Shown piece after piece: positions 16,585 to 25,105 of a DNA stretch of 64,000 nt. The notes below the pieces were generated by a model, which searched no databases, had not been told where the DNA came from, and saw nothing but the letters and a program-made list of their open reading frames with translations. This DNA comes from CALNXN01 sp942490645 (lineage in GTDB: Bacteria > Pseudomonadota > Alphaproteobacteria > Rhodobacterales > Rhodobacteraceae), in assembly GCA_942490645.1 (NCBI GenBank), contig CALNXN010000011.1:124001-188000 (forward strand), given 5' to 3'. The stretch's first letter is position 1. Each line of letters starts with the position of its first letter. The position numbers and the translations under genes were made by a program.

Positions 16585-18063
16585 CTACTTAACGCCAGCC
16601 GGTGCAAATTCTGCCATGGTCTTGGCAACGAGTGCGATCCCATCTGCAATGCGGCTGCTGGGGATCGACGAATACGCCAGACGATAGAAGTTTTCCGGAC
16701 GGTCCGTTCCACTGAAAAACGGCCTGCCCGGTTCGATGAGAACGCCTTGAGCTTGCAACCGACGCGCAACAGCATCGGTGTCTACACCACGCTCGGCCTG
16801 CATCCAGAATGACGAGCCGCCATAGGCGCCTTGCCCTGCGATCTTGAGCCCATAGGTGGACAAGGCCTGCTCCATCACCCCGCGGCGCTCATGCAAAGCG
16901 GCCCCCATCCGTCGGATCAGCGCATCATAATGCCCGAGCGACAGGAAATATGCAGCGGTGCGCTGGATGTGGCCGGGCGGGTGTCGCAAAACGGATGCCC
17001 GAAGCGCGCGGGCTTCGCGGATGAAGGGTTCGGAGCCAACCAGATACCCGAGACGCAGACCGGGAAAGAGCGATTTGGAGAAGCTGCCCACATAGATCAC
17101 CCGGCCATCAGTATCGAGGCTTTTCAAAGCGGGTGACGGTGATTTCAGAAACGACATTTCAAACTCGTAATCGTCCTCGACGATCAGTGCATCCATATCG
17201 CGGGCGCGCTGCATCAGGGCATGGCGGCGGTTCATCGGCATCGTCGCAGTCGTGGGGCATTGATGACTTGGAGTTGTGAAAATCACATCCGTATCAGGGG
17301 GCACCGCTTCGGGCGGCAGACCGTCCTGATCAACGCGCACGGGCGATACATGACAGCGTGATTGCGATAAAATATCGCGAAGTGCATGGTAGCAAGGGTC
17401 TTCCAGCACGGCACGACGGCGTTGGGTCAGCAAGATCTGCGCAGTGAGCCAAAGCGCATTCTGAGCGCCCAACGTGATCAGGATCTGTTCAGGCCGCGCA
17501 GTTATCCCGCGTCGGGGCAATGTGTGTCGGGCGATGAATTCGATCAACTGGGGATCGTCTTGATCGTAGTAATCGGTGGTCAGAGCAGTGAAATCCCGCT
17601 GGCCCAGAGCCTGAAGCGCGCACAGTCGCCAATTGGCGTGATCAAACAGCGTCGGATCGGCTTGGCCATAAACGAAGGGATACCGAAAGTCGGCCCAACC
17701 GGGCGGTTTTCGCGGCGTGTCCCCACCCGAGAAACGATGCCCGATCGCACGTGTCCAATCGACGGCGTCCGGTCCGCTCTGGCTGGGCGAAAACGTCGGA
17801 GGTGCGGGTGCATTCTCCGATACGTAGTAGCCCGATCGCCCCTTGGATGTCAGGTAATCGTTGGCCAGTAATTCCGTATAGGCGATGGTCACGGTGATGC
17901 GACTCACGCCAAGATGAGTGGCCAGTTTGCGGGTAGAAGGCAGTTTCTCTCCCTGTTGAAAACGACCTGACAGAATACCCTGCGCGATCATCTGTTGGAT
18001 CTGCGATTGCAGGGTGCCTTGGGCATCAGGATGCAAAAAGAAAGTTTCTACCGGGAGGGCCAT
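16585..18063 (-). CDS. tauR: TauR, MocR-type (GntR/aminotransferase) activator of taurine genes
   Basis: A 492-residue regulator. Residues about 15-85 form a GntR winged helix (LPSTRKLATHLGVSRITVTIAYTEL reads through it), and the rest is a class-I aminotransferase fold. The PLP-binding Lys is in VGSFSKSLFPGLRLGY and the Asp pair in IVEDDYEFEM. MocR regulators sense their ligand through PLP; TauR of relatives activates taurine genes in the presence of taurine. It lies just upstream of xsc in the same direction, 89 bases apart. A CTGGACTTAT box lies 15 bases upstream of its own start, suggesting autoregulation. A GabR-like specificity is the main alternative. Confidence 0.88.
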   Translation of the reverse strand: MALPVETFFLHPDAQGTLQSQIQQMIAQGILSGRFQQGEKLPSTRKLATHLGVSRITVTIAYTELLANDYLTSKGRSGYYVSENAPAPPTFSPSQSGPDAVDWTRAIGHRFSGGDTPRKPPGWADFRYPFVYGQADPTLFDHANWRLCALQALGQRDFTALTTDYYDQDDPQLIEFIARHTLPRRGITARPEQILITLGAQNALWLTAQILLTQRRRAVLEDPCYHALRDILSQSRCHVSPVRVDQDGLPPEAVPPDTDVIFTTPSHQCPTTATMPMNRRHALMQRARDMDALIVEDDYEFEMSFLKSPSPALKSLDTDGRVIYVGSFSKSLFPGLRLGYLVGSEPFIREARALRASVLRHPPGHIQRTAAYFLSLGHYDALIRRMGAALHERRGVMEQALSTYGLKIAGQGAYGGSSFWMQAERGVDTDAVARRLQAQGVLIEPGRPFFSGTDRPENFYRLAYSSIPSSRIADGIALVAKTMAEFAPAGVK

Positions 18064-18426
18064 TGAAGCAGTTTATACTGGACTTATTGCGCTGGCAATT
18101 TGGCATTACGCACAAAGGAAAACCACCAAACGTACTATAACTTTAGGGGCTTACCGGCGCATAGCGACGTATTAGCGATGTGTTTTGTATCACTTTGGCG
18201 CGAAATGGTGCTTTCGGCTTGGTTCGATTCGGTGACTACGCAATATCCGGATATCAAAACAGCACTTGGGTTTCACCTTGGTTTATCGTTTGGCAACAGC
18301 AGCCCGCAAGCCAGCCAACCCGGTTTTTTCGGGTCGTGCAGAGAGCGTTCAGAAATTGATCTGAATCAGGGTGTGAGGGAACGGCGTATGGCAATGTGTT
18401 TTCGGAAAAACCGAAGGGAACACGCA
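18064..18426. other. tauR-ppk2 intergenic region
   Basis: These 363 bases hold no convincing gene, although one frame is open into ppk2. They contain a TauR-like box CTGGACTTAT (18078-18087), a second CTGG half-site at 18092, a perfect 12-base palindrome ATATCCGGATAT (18243-18254), and a weak stem ACCCG/CGGGT around 18318-18334. The promoters of tauR and ppk2 must lie here. Confidence 0.5.
18078..18087 (+). promoter_or_regulatory. Candidate TauR box upstream of tauR
   Basis: CTGGACTTAT differs at one position from the remembered TauR box CTGGACYTAA and lies 15 bases before the tauR start codon, a place suited to autorepression or activation. Confidence 0.45.
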
Positions 18427-19311
18427 ATGGCCGCCAAGATGGAAACAATTCAGAAACCCGAGAGGAAAGAAGCCGCAATTTCCGGATTTGAGGCAGGGGA
18501 GTACCCCTACGCCGAACGTCTGGGACGCAAAGAATACGAAGCGGAAAAGGCCGCGCTGCAGGTAGAGTTGCTCAAGGTGCAGCATTGGGTTCAAGAGACG
18601 GGCCAGAAGTTCGTCATGCTGTTCGAAGGGCGGGATGCCGCAGGCAAGGGCGGAACCATCAAACGCTTTACCGAGCACCTGAACCCGCGTGCGGCGCGCG
18701 TTGTGGCGCTGAACAAGCCCACTGATGAGGAGCGCGGCCAGTGGTTTTTCCAGCGCTATGTCAAGCATTTGCCGACGGCCGGCGAGATCGTTCTATATGA
18801 CCGGAGTTGGTATAATCGCGCGGGCGTGGAGCGCGTCATGGGGTTTTGCGAGCCCAGTGAATACCTCGAATTCATGCGTCAGACTCCGGAGTTTGAGCGC
18901 ATGTTGGCGCGCAGCGGTATCAAACTGTTCAAGTACTGGTTTTCGGTGACACAAGAAGAGCAACGCAACCGTTTCAAGGCACGCGAGACGGATCCCTTGA
19001 AGCGGTGGAAGCTGTCGCCGATCGACCGAGCCAGTCTGGACAAGTGGGATGACTACACGGAGGCCAAGGAGGCGATGTTTTTCTATACTGACACCGCTGA
19101 TGCGCCGTGGACCGTCATTCGTTCAAATGACAAGAAACGTGCGCGTTTGAACTGCATGAAGCACTTTCTGTCGCAGTTGGATTATCCCGACAAGGATGAG
19201 AGTGTTGCGCAGGCGCCTGACCCGAATATTGTGCGCACCGCCAGCCACGTCATCCACAAGGCCGACCACATTCTGGCGACGTCGCTGCATCCTGATGCGC
19301 GCCGCCGCTAA
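18427..19311 (+). CDS. ppk2: Polyphosphate kinase 2
   Basis: A 294-residue PPK2 that transfers phosphate between polyphosphate and nucleoside diphosphates in the cytoplasm. The Walker A motif is EGRDAAGKGGTIKR, the Walker B region is LYDRSWYNRAGVERVMGF, and the lid lysine/arginine region is KARETDPLKRWKLSP. Length and the presence of one domain fit class I. The ATG at 18427 follows AAGGGAA at 6-7 bases. The frame is open more than 300 bases further upstream, but that stretch lacks family similarity and holds the intergenic palindromes. The small YdcH gene follows after 35 bases. Confidence 0.93.
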   Translation: MAAKMETIQKPERKEAAISGFEAGEYPYAERLGRKEYEAEKAALQVELLKVQHWVQETGQKFVMLFEGRDAAGKGGTIKRFTEHLNPRAARVVALNKPTDEERGQWFFQRYVKHLPTAGEIVLYDRSWYNRAGVERVMGFCEPSEYLEFMRQTPEFERMLARSGIKLFKYWFSVTQEEQRNRFKARETDPLKRWKLSPIDRASLDKWDDYTEAKEAMFFYTDTADAPWTVIRSNDKKRARLNCMKHFLSQLDYPDKDESVAQAPDPNIVRTASHVIHKADHILATSLHPDARRR

Positions 19312-19346
19312 GTGCACTAACAAAATTAAACAGAGAGGAAAACGAT

Positions 19347-19586
19347 ATGTCGCATACCCCACACGAGCTTGCTGAAGAGTTCCCCGATCACGTGGATCGT
19401 ATGAGTAAACTAAAGGTCGACGACGCGCATTTTGCAAAGCTGTCGGACGCGTATCATGACGTGAACCGCAACGTGCACAGGGCCGAGACAAACGTCGAAC
19501 CGACAGATGATTTTCACATGGCTGAAATGCGCAAGGAGCGGATGCGACTGAAAGACGAGATTGCGGCCTACTTGGCGCGGGTTTAA
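19347..19586 (+). CDS. YdcH family protein (DUF465)
   Basis: A 79-residue, charged, mostly helical protein of the YdcH/DUF465 type, with the conserved pattern LxxEFP-x-H-x2-I/M near residue 10 and the basic MRKERMRLKDEIAAYL near the C-terminus. The family forms a short coiled coil; its function is unknown. GAGAGG lies 9 bases before the ATG. It follows ppk2 at 35 bases and is probably co-transcribed. A perfect hairpin follows. Confidence 0.85.
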   Translation: MSHTPHELAEEFPDHVDRMSKLKVDDAHFAKLSDAYHDVNRNVHRAETNVEPTDDFHMAEMRKERMRLKDEIAAYLARV

Positions 19587-19617
19587 GCAAGCCGCTTTCG
19601 TCAACCTTTAAGAAGTG

Positions 19618-19647
19618 GCGAGGCCCCGGTTCCGGCTGGGGCCTCGC
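19618..19647. terminator. Hairpin between convergent ydcH and the glycine-zipper lipoprotein gene
   Basis: A perfect 10-bp stem, GCGAGGCCCC (19618-19627) and GGGGCCTCGC (19638-19647), with a 10-base loop. The T-tract is poor on both sides, but its place between two convergent genes fits a bidirectional terminator. Confidence 0.65.
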
Positions 19648-19656
19648 AATATGCCG

Positions 19657-19920
19657 TCACGGACAGGCGGCGAGAAACCGCGAGCCGTCAGCGCGCTCGT
19701 ACACGCATTGGCCGGGGTAATTTTGTGCTGGGCCAATGTAATTGCCCACCGCTGCACCCGCGGCCCCGCCGATCAAGGCACCCAGCAGTTTGTCGTCGTC
19801 GCCGGAAACGGCAGCGCCGATTACGGCACCTGTGGCCGCACCAGTGAGGGTGGATTGATCCCGTGTTTCACAAGCTGTGAGCGCGGCCACACAGCAAAGC
19901 AGAAAAAGTGTTCGTTTCAT
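19657..19920 (-). CDS. Small glycine-zipper lipoprotein
   Basis: An 87-residue protein with a lipoprotein signal (lipobox LTAC near residue 17) followed by a glycine-zipper segment, GAATGAVIGAAVSGDD and GALIGGAAGAAVGNYIG, as in the YMGG/OmpA-like glycine-zipper families. Such segments insert in or associate with membranes; proteins of this type are minor envelope components of unclear function. Two C-terminal Cys residues (QCVYER, AACP) could form a disulfide. It lies 24 bases after a secreted PepSY protein on the same strand and is probably co-transcribed with it. Confidence 0.75.
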   Translation of the reverse strand: MKRTLFLLCCVAALTACETRDQSTLTGAATGAVIGAAVSGDDDKLLGALIGGAAGAAVGNYIGPAQNYPGQCVYERADGSRFLAACP

Positions 19921-19944
19921 GAGCGTTTCTCCGTGTATCGAGGG

Positions 19945-20382
19945 TCAGCTTTCGGGTTCGGATTTCAGGATGACGCCAGTTGCGGCATCGACATAGACTT
20001 CCACACGCCGACCATTGGCGTCTGTCGCTTCGATTTCATAACGGCCGTTCTCGAATTCGATTTCTGTGAAAGCGCTGTAGCCTTGATCGGTCAGCGTTGT
20101 AATAACTTGGCGCAGACCCAAAAGTGCGGTGCCGTCGGGGCTAAGCCATTGTTGACGCATTTGTCGCGACCCCGCAGTCTCAAGCGCTTCGCGGCAGGTC
20201 AGCGCAACAAGCGAAAGGTGCTGATCTAGGCATAGGCGTACAGCCCCACGGATTTGGGTGACCTCTCCGCAATAGAGCGAGATATCGGCCGCGCAGTTGG
20301 CGCGGATGCGGCCATCTTGTGCAGTTGCCGCAGTTGCGAGGATGGCGGTGATGCAAGTGAGTGCCAATAAATTTCGTTTCAT
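19945..20382 (-). CDS. Secreted Cys-rich and PepSY-domain protein
   Basis: A 145-residue protein with a Sec signal peptide ending at ATA-AQ. The next 60 residues have four Cys in a pattern like the Cys-rich Golgi-type (GLG1) repeat (CAADISLYCGEV...CLDQH...CREAL). The C-terminal 55 residues form a PepSY domain (YSAFTEIEFENGRYEIEA, then GRRVEVYVDAATGVIL). PepSY domains are thought to inhibit or bind proteases in the envelope. The combination is periplasmic by inference; its partner is unknown. The SD (AAAGACG) is weak. Confidence 0.75.
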   Translation of the reverse strand: MKRNLLALTCITAILATAATAQDGRIRANCAADISLYCGEVTQIRGAVRLCLDQHLSLVALTCREALETAGSRQMRQQWLSPDGTALLGLRQVITTLTDQGYSAFTEIEFENGRYEIEATDANGRRVEVYVDAATGVILKSEPES

Positions 20383-20638
20383 ATCGAACGTCTTTCGTGT
20401 TGGTTCTGGCCGCTCAACCGCGTTTTAGGAGCAAACGCAAATGTGAGCGGCACTTTGACGACAGTGTTCATGAGCAGGGCCATTTGCGTTTGATTTTTGT
20501 CAAACCAATGCGGGATTTTCAGCGCCCACCGTTCTTCGGAAATGCGGATGCCCCACGCGCGTTTTCTGTTTGGCTTATTGGCGGGATGTGGCAGTCTGAC
20601 CCAAGTTTGCAGAGCACGGGGCGGAGGGCCGCGTTTCG

Positions 20639-20968
20639 ATGTCAAAACATGTGGCATTCTGGATTGGCGTATTTGCGGCAGGTCTGGTGATCATGCCTTT
20701 GGCGCTCGGAATGTGGGCAATTGCGCAGGGCTTTGCCGAAGATATTGCGGTGGGCTTGTTCATCGCGATCACGGTCTTGGTGCTATTGCTTGTTGTCGTT
20801 CTGTTTCTGCGCGGGCCGATCCTGCGGCGGCTGGTCGGACGCGGAGAGGCTACGTTAGAGGATGTGTCCTCCAGTTTGATCGCCAGCGTGTCGGCGGCAG
20901 CAGCAGGCGACCGGGCCCGCGCCGAGGCAGAGGCGGATACCCTAGCGCGGATGGCGTTGGGTTGGTAG
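20639..20968 (+). CDS. Small inner membrane protein of unknown function
   Basis: A 109-residue protein that I do not recognise. Two hydrophobic segments (about residues 5-30 and 38-58) are followed by a basic turn (RGPILRRLVGRGE) and an Ala/Glu-rich amphipathic tail, so the tail is probably cytoplasmic. The start at 20639 has GGAGG 11 bases upstream, further than ideal. The stop is TAG 20966-20968. The reading frame continues directly past this single stop into the next gene, which is odd and is treated as a separate observation. Confidence 0.6.
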   Translation: MSKHVAFWIGVFAAGLVIMPLALGMWAIAQGFAEDIAVGLFIAITVLVLLLVVVLFLRGPILRRLVGRGEATLEDVSSSLIASVSAAAAGDRARAEAEADTLARMALGW

Positions 20969-20992
20969 GCGTGGTCCAATTTTTATCGCTGG

Positions 20993-22012
20993 GTGATTGC
21001 GACGGCGCTTGCGTTGCTCTTGGCGTTTGCGTCCTTCACCGGGACGGTTTTGTTGTTCGAGCAATTGGAAAAGCTTGAACGTCAGACGGAAGTCATGGAC
21101 GCGCAACGCGAACTGATGAGCGCGCAAACGGTTTTCATGGAGAGCCAGACCGCGCGGCTGGACGAGCAGACCCGCCAGGCCGAGATGCAGAATGAGATCA
21201 TGACGCTGAACCTTGTGGGACAGCTACGAGAGCAGATCCTGAGTACCGTAGAAACATTCTCTCCTGCAAGGTCGCCTGATGATCTGTGGCTTACGTCGGA
21301 GGTTGATCCTACTGCCGCATTCATATCCAAATACGCACCCAATGATGCGTGCGAAATCGAATTTAACAAGACACTTGAGTTGGCCACCCCAGCAAGTTTG
21401 TCCACGATTCTCGCGATTCAGGACCTCGCAAGAAGTAGCTTGTTGTCTGAGCAGGTAGTCGAAGCACTTGAATTTCTTGTACGGGACTCGGACAGTTCCG
21501 TTGCTCTATCTGCTGTGCTTATTCTGGATCGACTTGGAAAGCCTGTTTATGCGCAGGATGTCACGCTAGCTGGCGTCTTGGTCAAGGAGTTCGAGTTGCA
21601 GCAAGCGCACGACTTGTCATTTGATCAATCGATCATTTCGAACTTTCTGTGTCCAAACTGCAGTATTGAGGCAACCCGGTCAATTGTGCTGGAATCGACC
21701 GGGTTCGTTTCAGGGTGGGGTAACCTGCATTCAATGCACAGCGATGCGATCGAGTCTTGGCTGGATTTCCTGAACAAAAGTCCATTCACCTCCAGCATTG
21801 AACTGGGGTTCGGCTTAGGCGATGAATCTTTGGTCTCCAGTACGGCCAAATTCCTTGGCACGTTGCCCGTTTACGGTGACTATGATTTTGGTGCGTTTCT
21901 GACAGACGGCTACAATCCGGACTCTGGCAGGGCGTTTTCCGTTTTTGAGGGTCAGTGCGCTGATGTCGAGGCCGCGTTGGAAGGGCATGTCGGTTTGCAA
22001 CTACGACGTTAG
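20993..22012 (+). CDS. Membrane-anchored coiled-coil protein of unknown function
   Basis: A 339-residue protein if started at GTG 20993. One transmembrane helix (about 1-22) leads into a heptad-rich stretch rich in Met, Gln and Glu (about 24-75), predicted to be a coiled coil. The remaining 260 residues are soluble and unrecognised; one C-x2-C pair (FLCPNCS) is present. No SD precedes the GTG. In the same frame the sequence is open back to the TAG that ends the upstream gene, so translation may start by reinitiation after that stop. The codon use of the last 600 bases is less GC-biased than its neighbours, a possible sign of recent acquisition. Confidence 0.6.
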   Translation: MIATALALLLAFASFTGTVLLFEQLEKLERQTEVMDAQRELMSAQTVFMESQTARLDEQTRQAEMQNEIMTLNLVGQLREQILSTVETFSPARSPDDLWLTSEVDPTAAFISKYAPNDACEIEFNKTLELATPASLSTILAIQDLARSSLLSEQVVEALEFLVRDSDSSVALSAVLILDRLGKPVYAQDVTLAGVLVKEFELQQAHDLSFDQSIISNFLCPNCSIEATRSIVLESTGFVSGWGNLHSMHSDAIESWLDFLNKSPFTSSIELGFGLGDESLVSSTAKFLGTLPVYGDYDFGAFLTDGYNPDSGRAFSVFEGQCADVEAALEGHVGLQLRR

Positions 22013-22016
22013 AAAC

Positions 22017-22046
22017 GCCCCGGCGACTACCGCCGGGGCACTTTGT
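22017..22046. terminator. Bidirectional terminator between the coiled-coil gene and tpa
   Basis: A perfect 9-bp GC stem, GCCCCGGCG (22017-22025) and CGCCGGGGC (22031-22039), with a 5-base loop lies between convergent stops and is followed by ACTTTGTC. Confidence 0.75.
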
Positions 22047-23437
22047 CAATCAAACACACGCCCCAGCGCGCCATCCACGGCGTCGCAGATATGGTCGATG
22101 TCGTCTTTTTGGGCGATCAGCGCAGGCGAGAAGCACAGGGTGTTGTTCTTGCCCGGCAGCGAGCGGTTGGTCACCCCGATGATCACACCTTGGGCCATGC
22201 AATCCGCAACGACCGCCTGCGCCTGTTTTTCATCGACAGGCTGACGGGTGTCACGGTCGGCCACCAGCTCTGCACCGAGGAACAGGCCTTTGCCGCGCAC
22301 TTGGCCGATGACGGAATGTTTGTCCGCCAATTCGCCCAATTTGCCCAGCATATACTCGCCTTGCTTGACCGTGTTTTCCAACAGGTTCTCGTCTTCGATG
22401 ATCGCCATGTTTTCGATGCCTGCGGTCGGACCAGCGGTGCAGCCACCAAAGGTGGAGATGTCGCGGAAGTAATTCATCGGATCGGATGCGTCGTCTTTGA
22501 AGAGGTCGAACACCTTTTCGTTGGTCACAAGACAGGCAATCGCCGCGTAACCCGATGCCACGCCCTTGGCCATCGTGACCATGTCGGGCTCGACCCCGTA
22601 GTGCTGGTATCCGAACCACGTGCCGGTGCGACCAACGCCGCAAACGACCTCGTCGATGTGCAGTAGAATGTCGTACTTGCGGCAAATCTCTTGCACGCGC
22701 TGCCAGTAGCCATCGGGCGGTGTAATAACGCCGCCGCCTGCAGTGACAGGCTCAAGGCACAGGCCGCCAACCGTGTCCGGCCCTTCGGCCAGAATGACTT
22801 TTTCGATCTGATCAGCGGCCCAGACGCCGTAGTTTTCCTGCGGCGCGCCGTCCTGTTCGAAAGCACGGTATTCAAGGCAGTGCGGAACGCGGACGAAACC
22901 CGGTGTGAAGGGGCCGTATTGCGCGTTGCGCTCGTCTTGGCCGCCTGCTGACAGAGCGGTAATGGTTGTGCCGTGGTAGTCGCGGTCGCGGTAGAGCACC
23001 TTGTGTTTCTTGCCGCCGTATTTCTTATGCGCGATCTGGCGGACCATCTTGAAGGCTTTCTCGTTCGCCTCCGAGCCGGAGTTGCAATAGTATACGCGCG
23101 ACAGCCCCGGCATCTTTTCGATCAGCTTTTCCGCAAAGATCGCGCCAGGGATGGAGCCTGCGGAGCCGGCAAAGTAGTTCAGCTTTATCAACTGGTCGCG
23201 GACCGCATTTGCGATACGCTCGCGGCCATAGCCGACGTTGACGGTCCAGACGCCACCAGACACGGCATCAAGGTGCTCTTTGCCCTTTTGATCCCAGACC
23301 TTCATGCCCTTGCCTTCGACGATGATGCGCGGATCCGTCGTCTCGTAGGGTTTGTGCTGGCTCAGGTGGTGCCAGATGTGCGCGCGGTCCGCTTCGACAA
23401 CGCGTGAGATATCGTTTTCGCTGAAATTGCCGTCCAT
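22046..23437 (-). CDS. tpa: Taurine--pyruvate aminotransferase
   Basis: A 463-residue class-III PLP aminotransferase that converts taurine and pyruvate to sulfoacetaldehyde and alanine. Landmarks are YYCNSGSEANEKAFKM, the DEVVCGVGRTGTWFG signature, and the PLP Lys in TMAKGVASGYAAI. Placement opposite tauABC and in the same locus as xsc and tauR supports taurine as substrate rather than another omega-amino acid. The ATG at 23437 is preferred because AAAGG lies 8 bases upstream; the ATG six codons earlier (23455) has no SD. A TauR-like box CTGGCCCTAC lies about 97 bases upstream. Confidence 0.93.
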   Translation of the reverse strand: MDGNFSENDISRVVEADRAHIWHHLSQHKPYETTDPRIIVEGKGMKVWDQKGKEHLDAVSGGVWTVNVGYGRERIANAVRDQLIKLNYFAGSAGSIPGAIFAEKLIEKMPGLSRVYYCNSGSEANEKAFKMVRQIAHKKYGGKKHKVLYRDRDYHGTTITALSAGGQDERNAQYGPFTPGFVRVPHCLEYRAFEQDGAPQENYGVWAADQIEKVILAEGPDTVGGLCLEPVTAGGGVITPPDGYWQRVQEICRKYDILLHIDEVVCGVGRTGTWFGYQHYGVEPDMVTMAKGVASGYAAIACLVTNEKVFDLFKDDASDPMNYFRDISTFGGCTAGPTAGIENMAIIEDENLLENTVKQGEYMLGKLGELADKHSVIGQVRGKGLFLGAELVADRDTRQPVDEKQAQAVVADCMAQGVIIGVTNRSLPGKNNTLCFSPALIAQKDDIDHICDAVDGALGRVFD

Positions 23438-23533
23438 GATCAGACCTTTCGTCATGAGGTGTCGAGAATCAGGTGGAGTGCTGGCAGGGTAAGCCGCTTT
23501 TGATGATACATCACCGCTTTTCTGTGAATGTCA

Positions 23534-23543
23534 GTAGGGCCAG
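23534..23543 (-). promoter_or_regulatory. Candidate TauR box upstream of tpa
   Basis: On the minus strand the sequence reads CTGGCCCTAC, nine of ten bases identical to the box before xsc (CTGGCCCTAA). Confidence 0.5.
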
Positions 23544-23731
23544 ATTTGCCGCATGAATATATCCAAGCATCCAGCCAAACCCAGCATGAAATAGACCCTG
23601 CCTGCACGAAATCCCTCGGGTTTTTGTGAAATCAGCGCGGGTCTTTGACGCCAAGCCGTTGCATGGGCCGTGCAGACTTACGTTGGTATGCGGAGCACAT
23701 GACTGCGCAGTTTCAAGGCATTAACTCCACT

Positions 23732-23769
23732 TGAGGCCAGATCAGGTGGAATGATTCGATCTGGACTCA
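23732..23769 (+). promoter_or_regulatory. Candidate TauR operator upstream of tauA
   Basis: TGAGGCCAG (23732-23740) and CTGGACTCA (23761-23769) form an inverted repeat with one mismatch and a 20-base spacer, about two helical turns apart. Each arm contains the CTGG-M-C core seen before xsc, tpa and tauR. Confidence 0.5.
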
Positions 23770-24103
23770 TGCAAGGCGCTCAATTGGACGTTTATTCTTG
23801 GCCAACTTCCCACAGACTATGCCGCACGAGGGCGGAGTTTGCGCCTTGAAATTCGCCAAACCAGAGGACGTTGCTTGAATTAGTCGAACTCGTTGCGCTG
23901 GAAATGATTGCGCTTACAGGTTGAAGCGGTCAATCTGACCCTCATACGCCTTGTAGATCGCTGCTTTTAACCTGCGTGACGAAAAGGACGAAGCGGCAAC
24001 TTTCCGAAAGAAAGGCGAAAGCACGTTCAGCCAAAGCTGGATGGGTACAACCAAAAAACCCGAGCCAACAATGGCGCGGGAGTTGATCAACTGGGAGAAT
24101 GTT

Positions 24104-25105
24104 ATGATCAAGAAGACAACATGTGCATTTGTTACGGGCGCTGTGCTTGCACTGGCAGGGCAATCGGCAACGGCCGCTGGCCATGGTGAAATCACCGTTG
24201 GATATTTCCTCGAATGGCCAATGCCATTCCTCGCCGCCAAAGCGTCGGGCGCATATGACGAAGCACTGGGCATGAAAGTGAACTGGGTTTCCTTCGAAAC
24301 AGGAACAGCCATGAGCGCGGCCATGGCGTCTGGCGATGTTCAGATTTCCGTGTCCCAAGGCGTTCCACCTTTTGTGGTGGCAACATCTGGCGGTCAGGAC
24401 ATCCAGATCGTTGACGTTGCAGTCTCATACTCCGACAACGACAACTGCGTCGTGCGGTCCGAGTTTGAGATCGACAAGACTTCGGCAGGCGAACTGGCGG
24501 GCAAGAAAGTGGCTGTGCCACTTGGCACAGCGGCGCACTATGGCTTCTTGCGTCAGATGGATCACTTCGGCGTCGACTTGGCATCGTTGCAGATCGTTGA
24601 CATGGCGCCACCAGAGGGTGCTGCTGCCTTGTCTCAGGGCGCTGTTGATTTCGCCTGCGGTTGGGGCGGTGGCCTGAGCCGGATGAAAGAATATGGTAAT
24701 ATTCTGCTGACCGGTGAGGAAAAGACAGAGCTGGGTATCCTGGTGTTTGATGTCACATCCGCACCTGCCTCCTTCATCGCTGAAAATGGCGACACCGTCG
24801 CCAAATTCGTCAAGGTGACAGCTGATGCCAACGCAGAATGGAAAGCCAACGAAAGCGAAGAGATGCTGGCGGTTATCGCGGAGCAGTCCGGTATGGACGT
24901 CGATGCGGCCCGCGCTTCCATCTCCGGGTTTGTGTTCCCGTCCATTGACGAGCAACTGAGCGGAGCATGGTTCGGCGGCAACGCGGCACCCTTCATGAAG
25001 GGCGTGGCGGACGTGTTCGTGGAATCGGGTTCCATCGATTCCGCGCTCGACAGCTATGCGGACACGGTCAACACCGGTCCTTTGATGGCTGCCAAAGGCA
25101 TGTAA
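24104..25105 (+). CDS. tauA: Taurine ABC transporter, periplasmic binding protein
   Basis: A 333-residue periplasmic solute-binding protein with a Sec signal peptide (MIKKTTCAFV...GQSATAA). The mature part begins ITVGYFLEWPMPFLAAKASGAYDE, typical of the TauA/SsuA/NrtA group, and includes KKVAVPLGTAAHYGFLRQMDHFG. It captures taurine for the TauBC importer. The ATG at 24104 follows GGGAG at 7 bases; earlier in-frame Met codons would place extra residues before the signal peptide. tauB follows after 98 bases on the same strand. Confidence 0.93.
   Translation: MIKKTTCAFVTGAVLALAGQSATAAGHGEITVGYFLEWPMPFLAAKASGAYDEALGMKVNWVSFETGTAMSAAMASGDVQISVSQGVPPFVVATSGGQDIQIVDVAVSYSDNDNCVVRSEFEIDKTSAGELAGKKVAVPLGTAAHYGFLRQMDHFGVDLASLQIVDMAPPEGAAALSQGAVDFACGWGGGLSRMKEYGNILLTGEEKTELGILVFDVTSAPASFIAENGDTVAKFVKVTADANAEWKANESEEMLAVIAEQSGMDVDAARASISGFVFPSIDEQLSGAWFGGNAAPFMKGVADVFVESGSIDSALDSYADTVNTGPLMAAKGM

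Larger units (their letters stand above)
23438..24103. other. tpa-tauA divergent control region
   Basis: These 666 bases contain no supported gene. They hold a CTGGCCCTAC box on the minus strand (23543-23534, tpa side) and an imperfect inverted repeat TGAGGCCAG-N20-CTGGACTCA (23732-23769) toward tauA. A further TTGGACG lies at 23784. A minus-strand frame overlapping the 5' end of tauA (23914 onward) has no start signal and is not called. The tauA transcript may have a leader of up to about 300 bases. Confidence 0.55.

Noticed and set aside
18100..18426. N-terminal extension of PPK2
   Set aside because: No SD at the far start, no family similarity, and the region contains intergenic palindromes; ATG 18427 is well supported.
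23914..24324. Minus-strand frame overlapping the tauA start
   Set aside because: It overlaps a well-supported gene, has no SD or recognisable domain; only its C-terminal peptide looks protein-like, so it is kept as a weak observation and not a gene.
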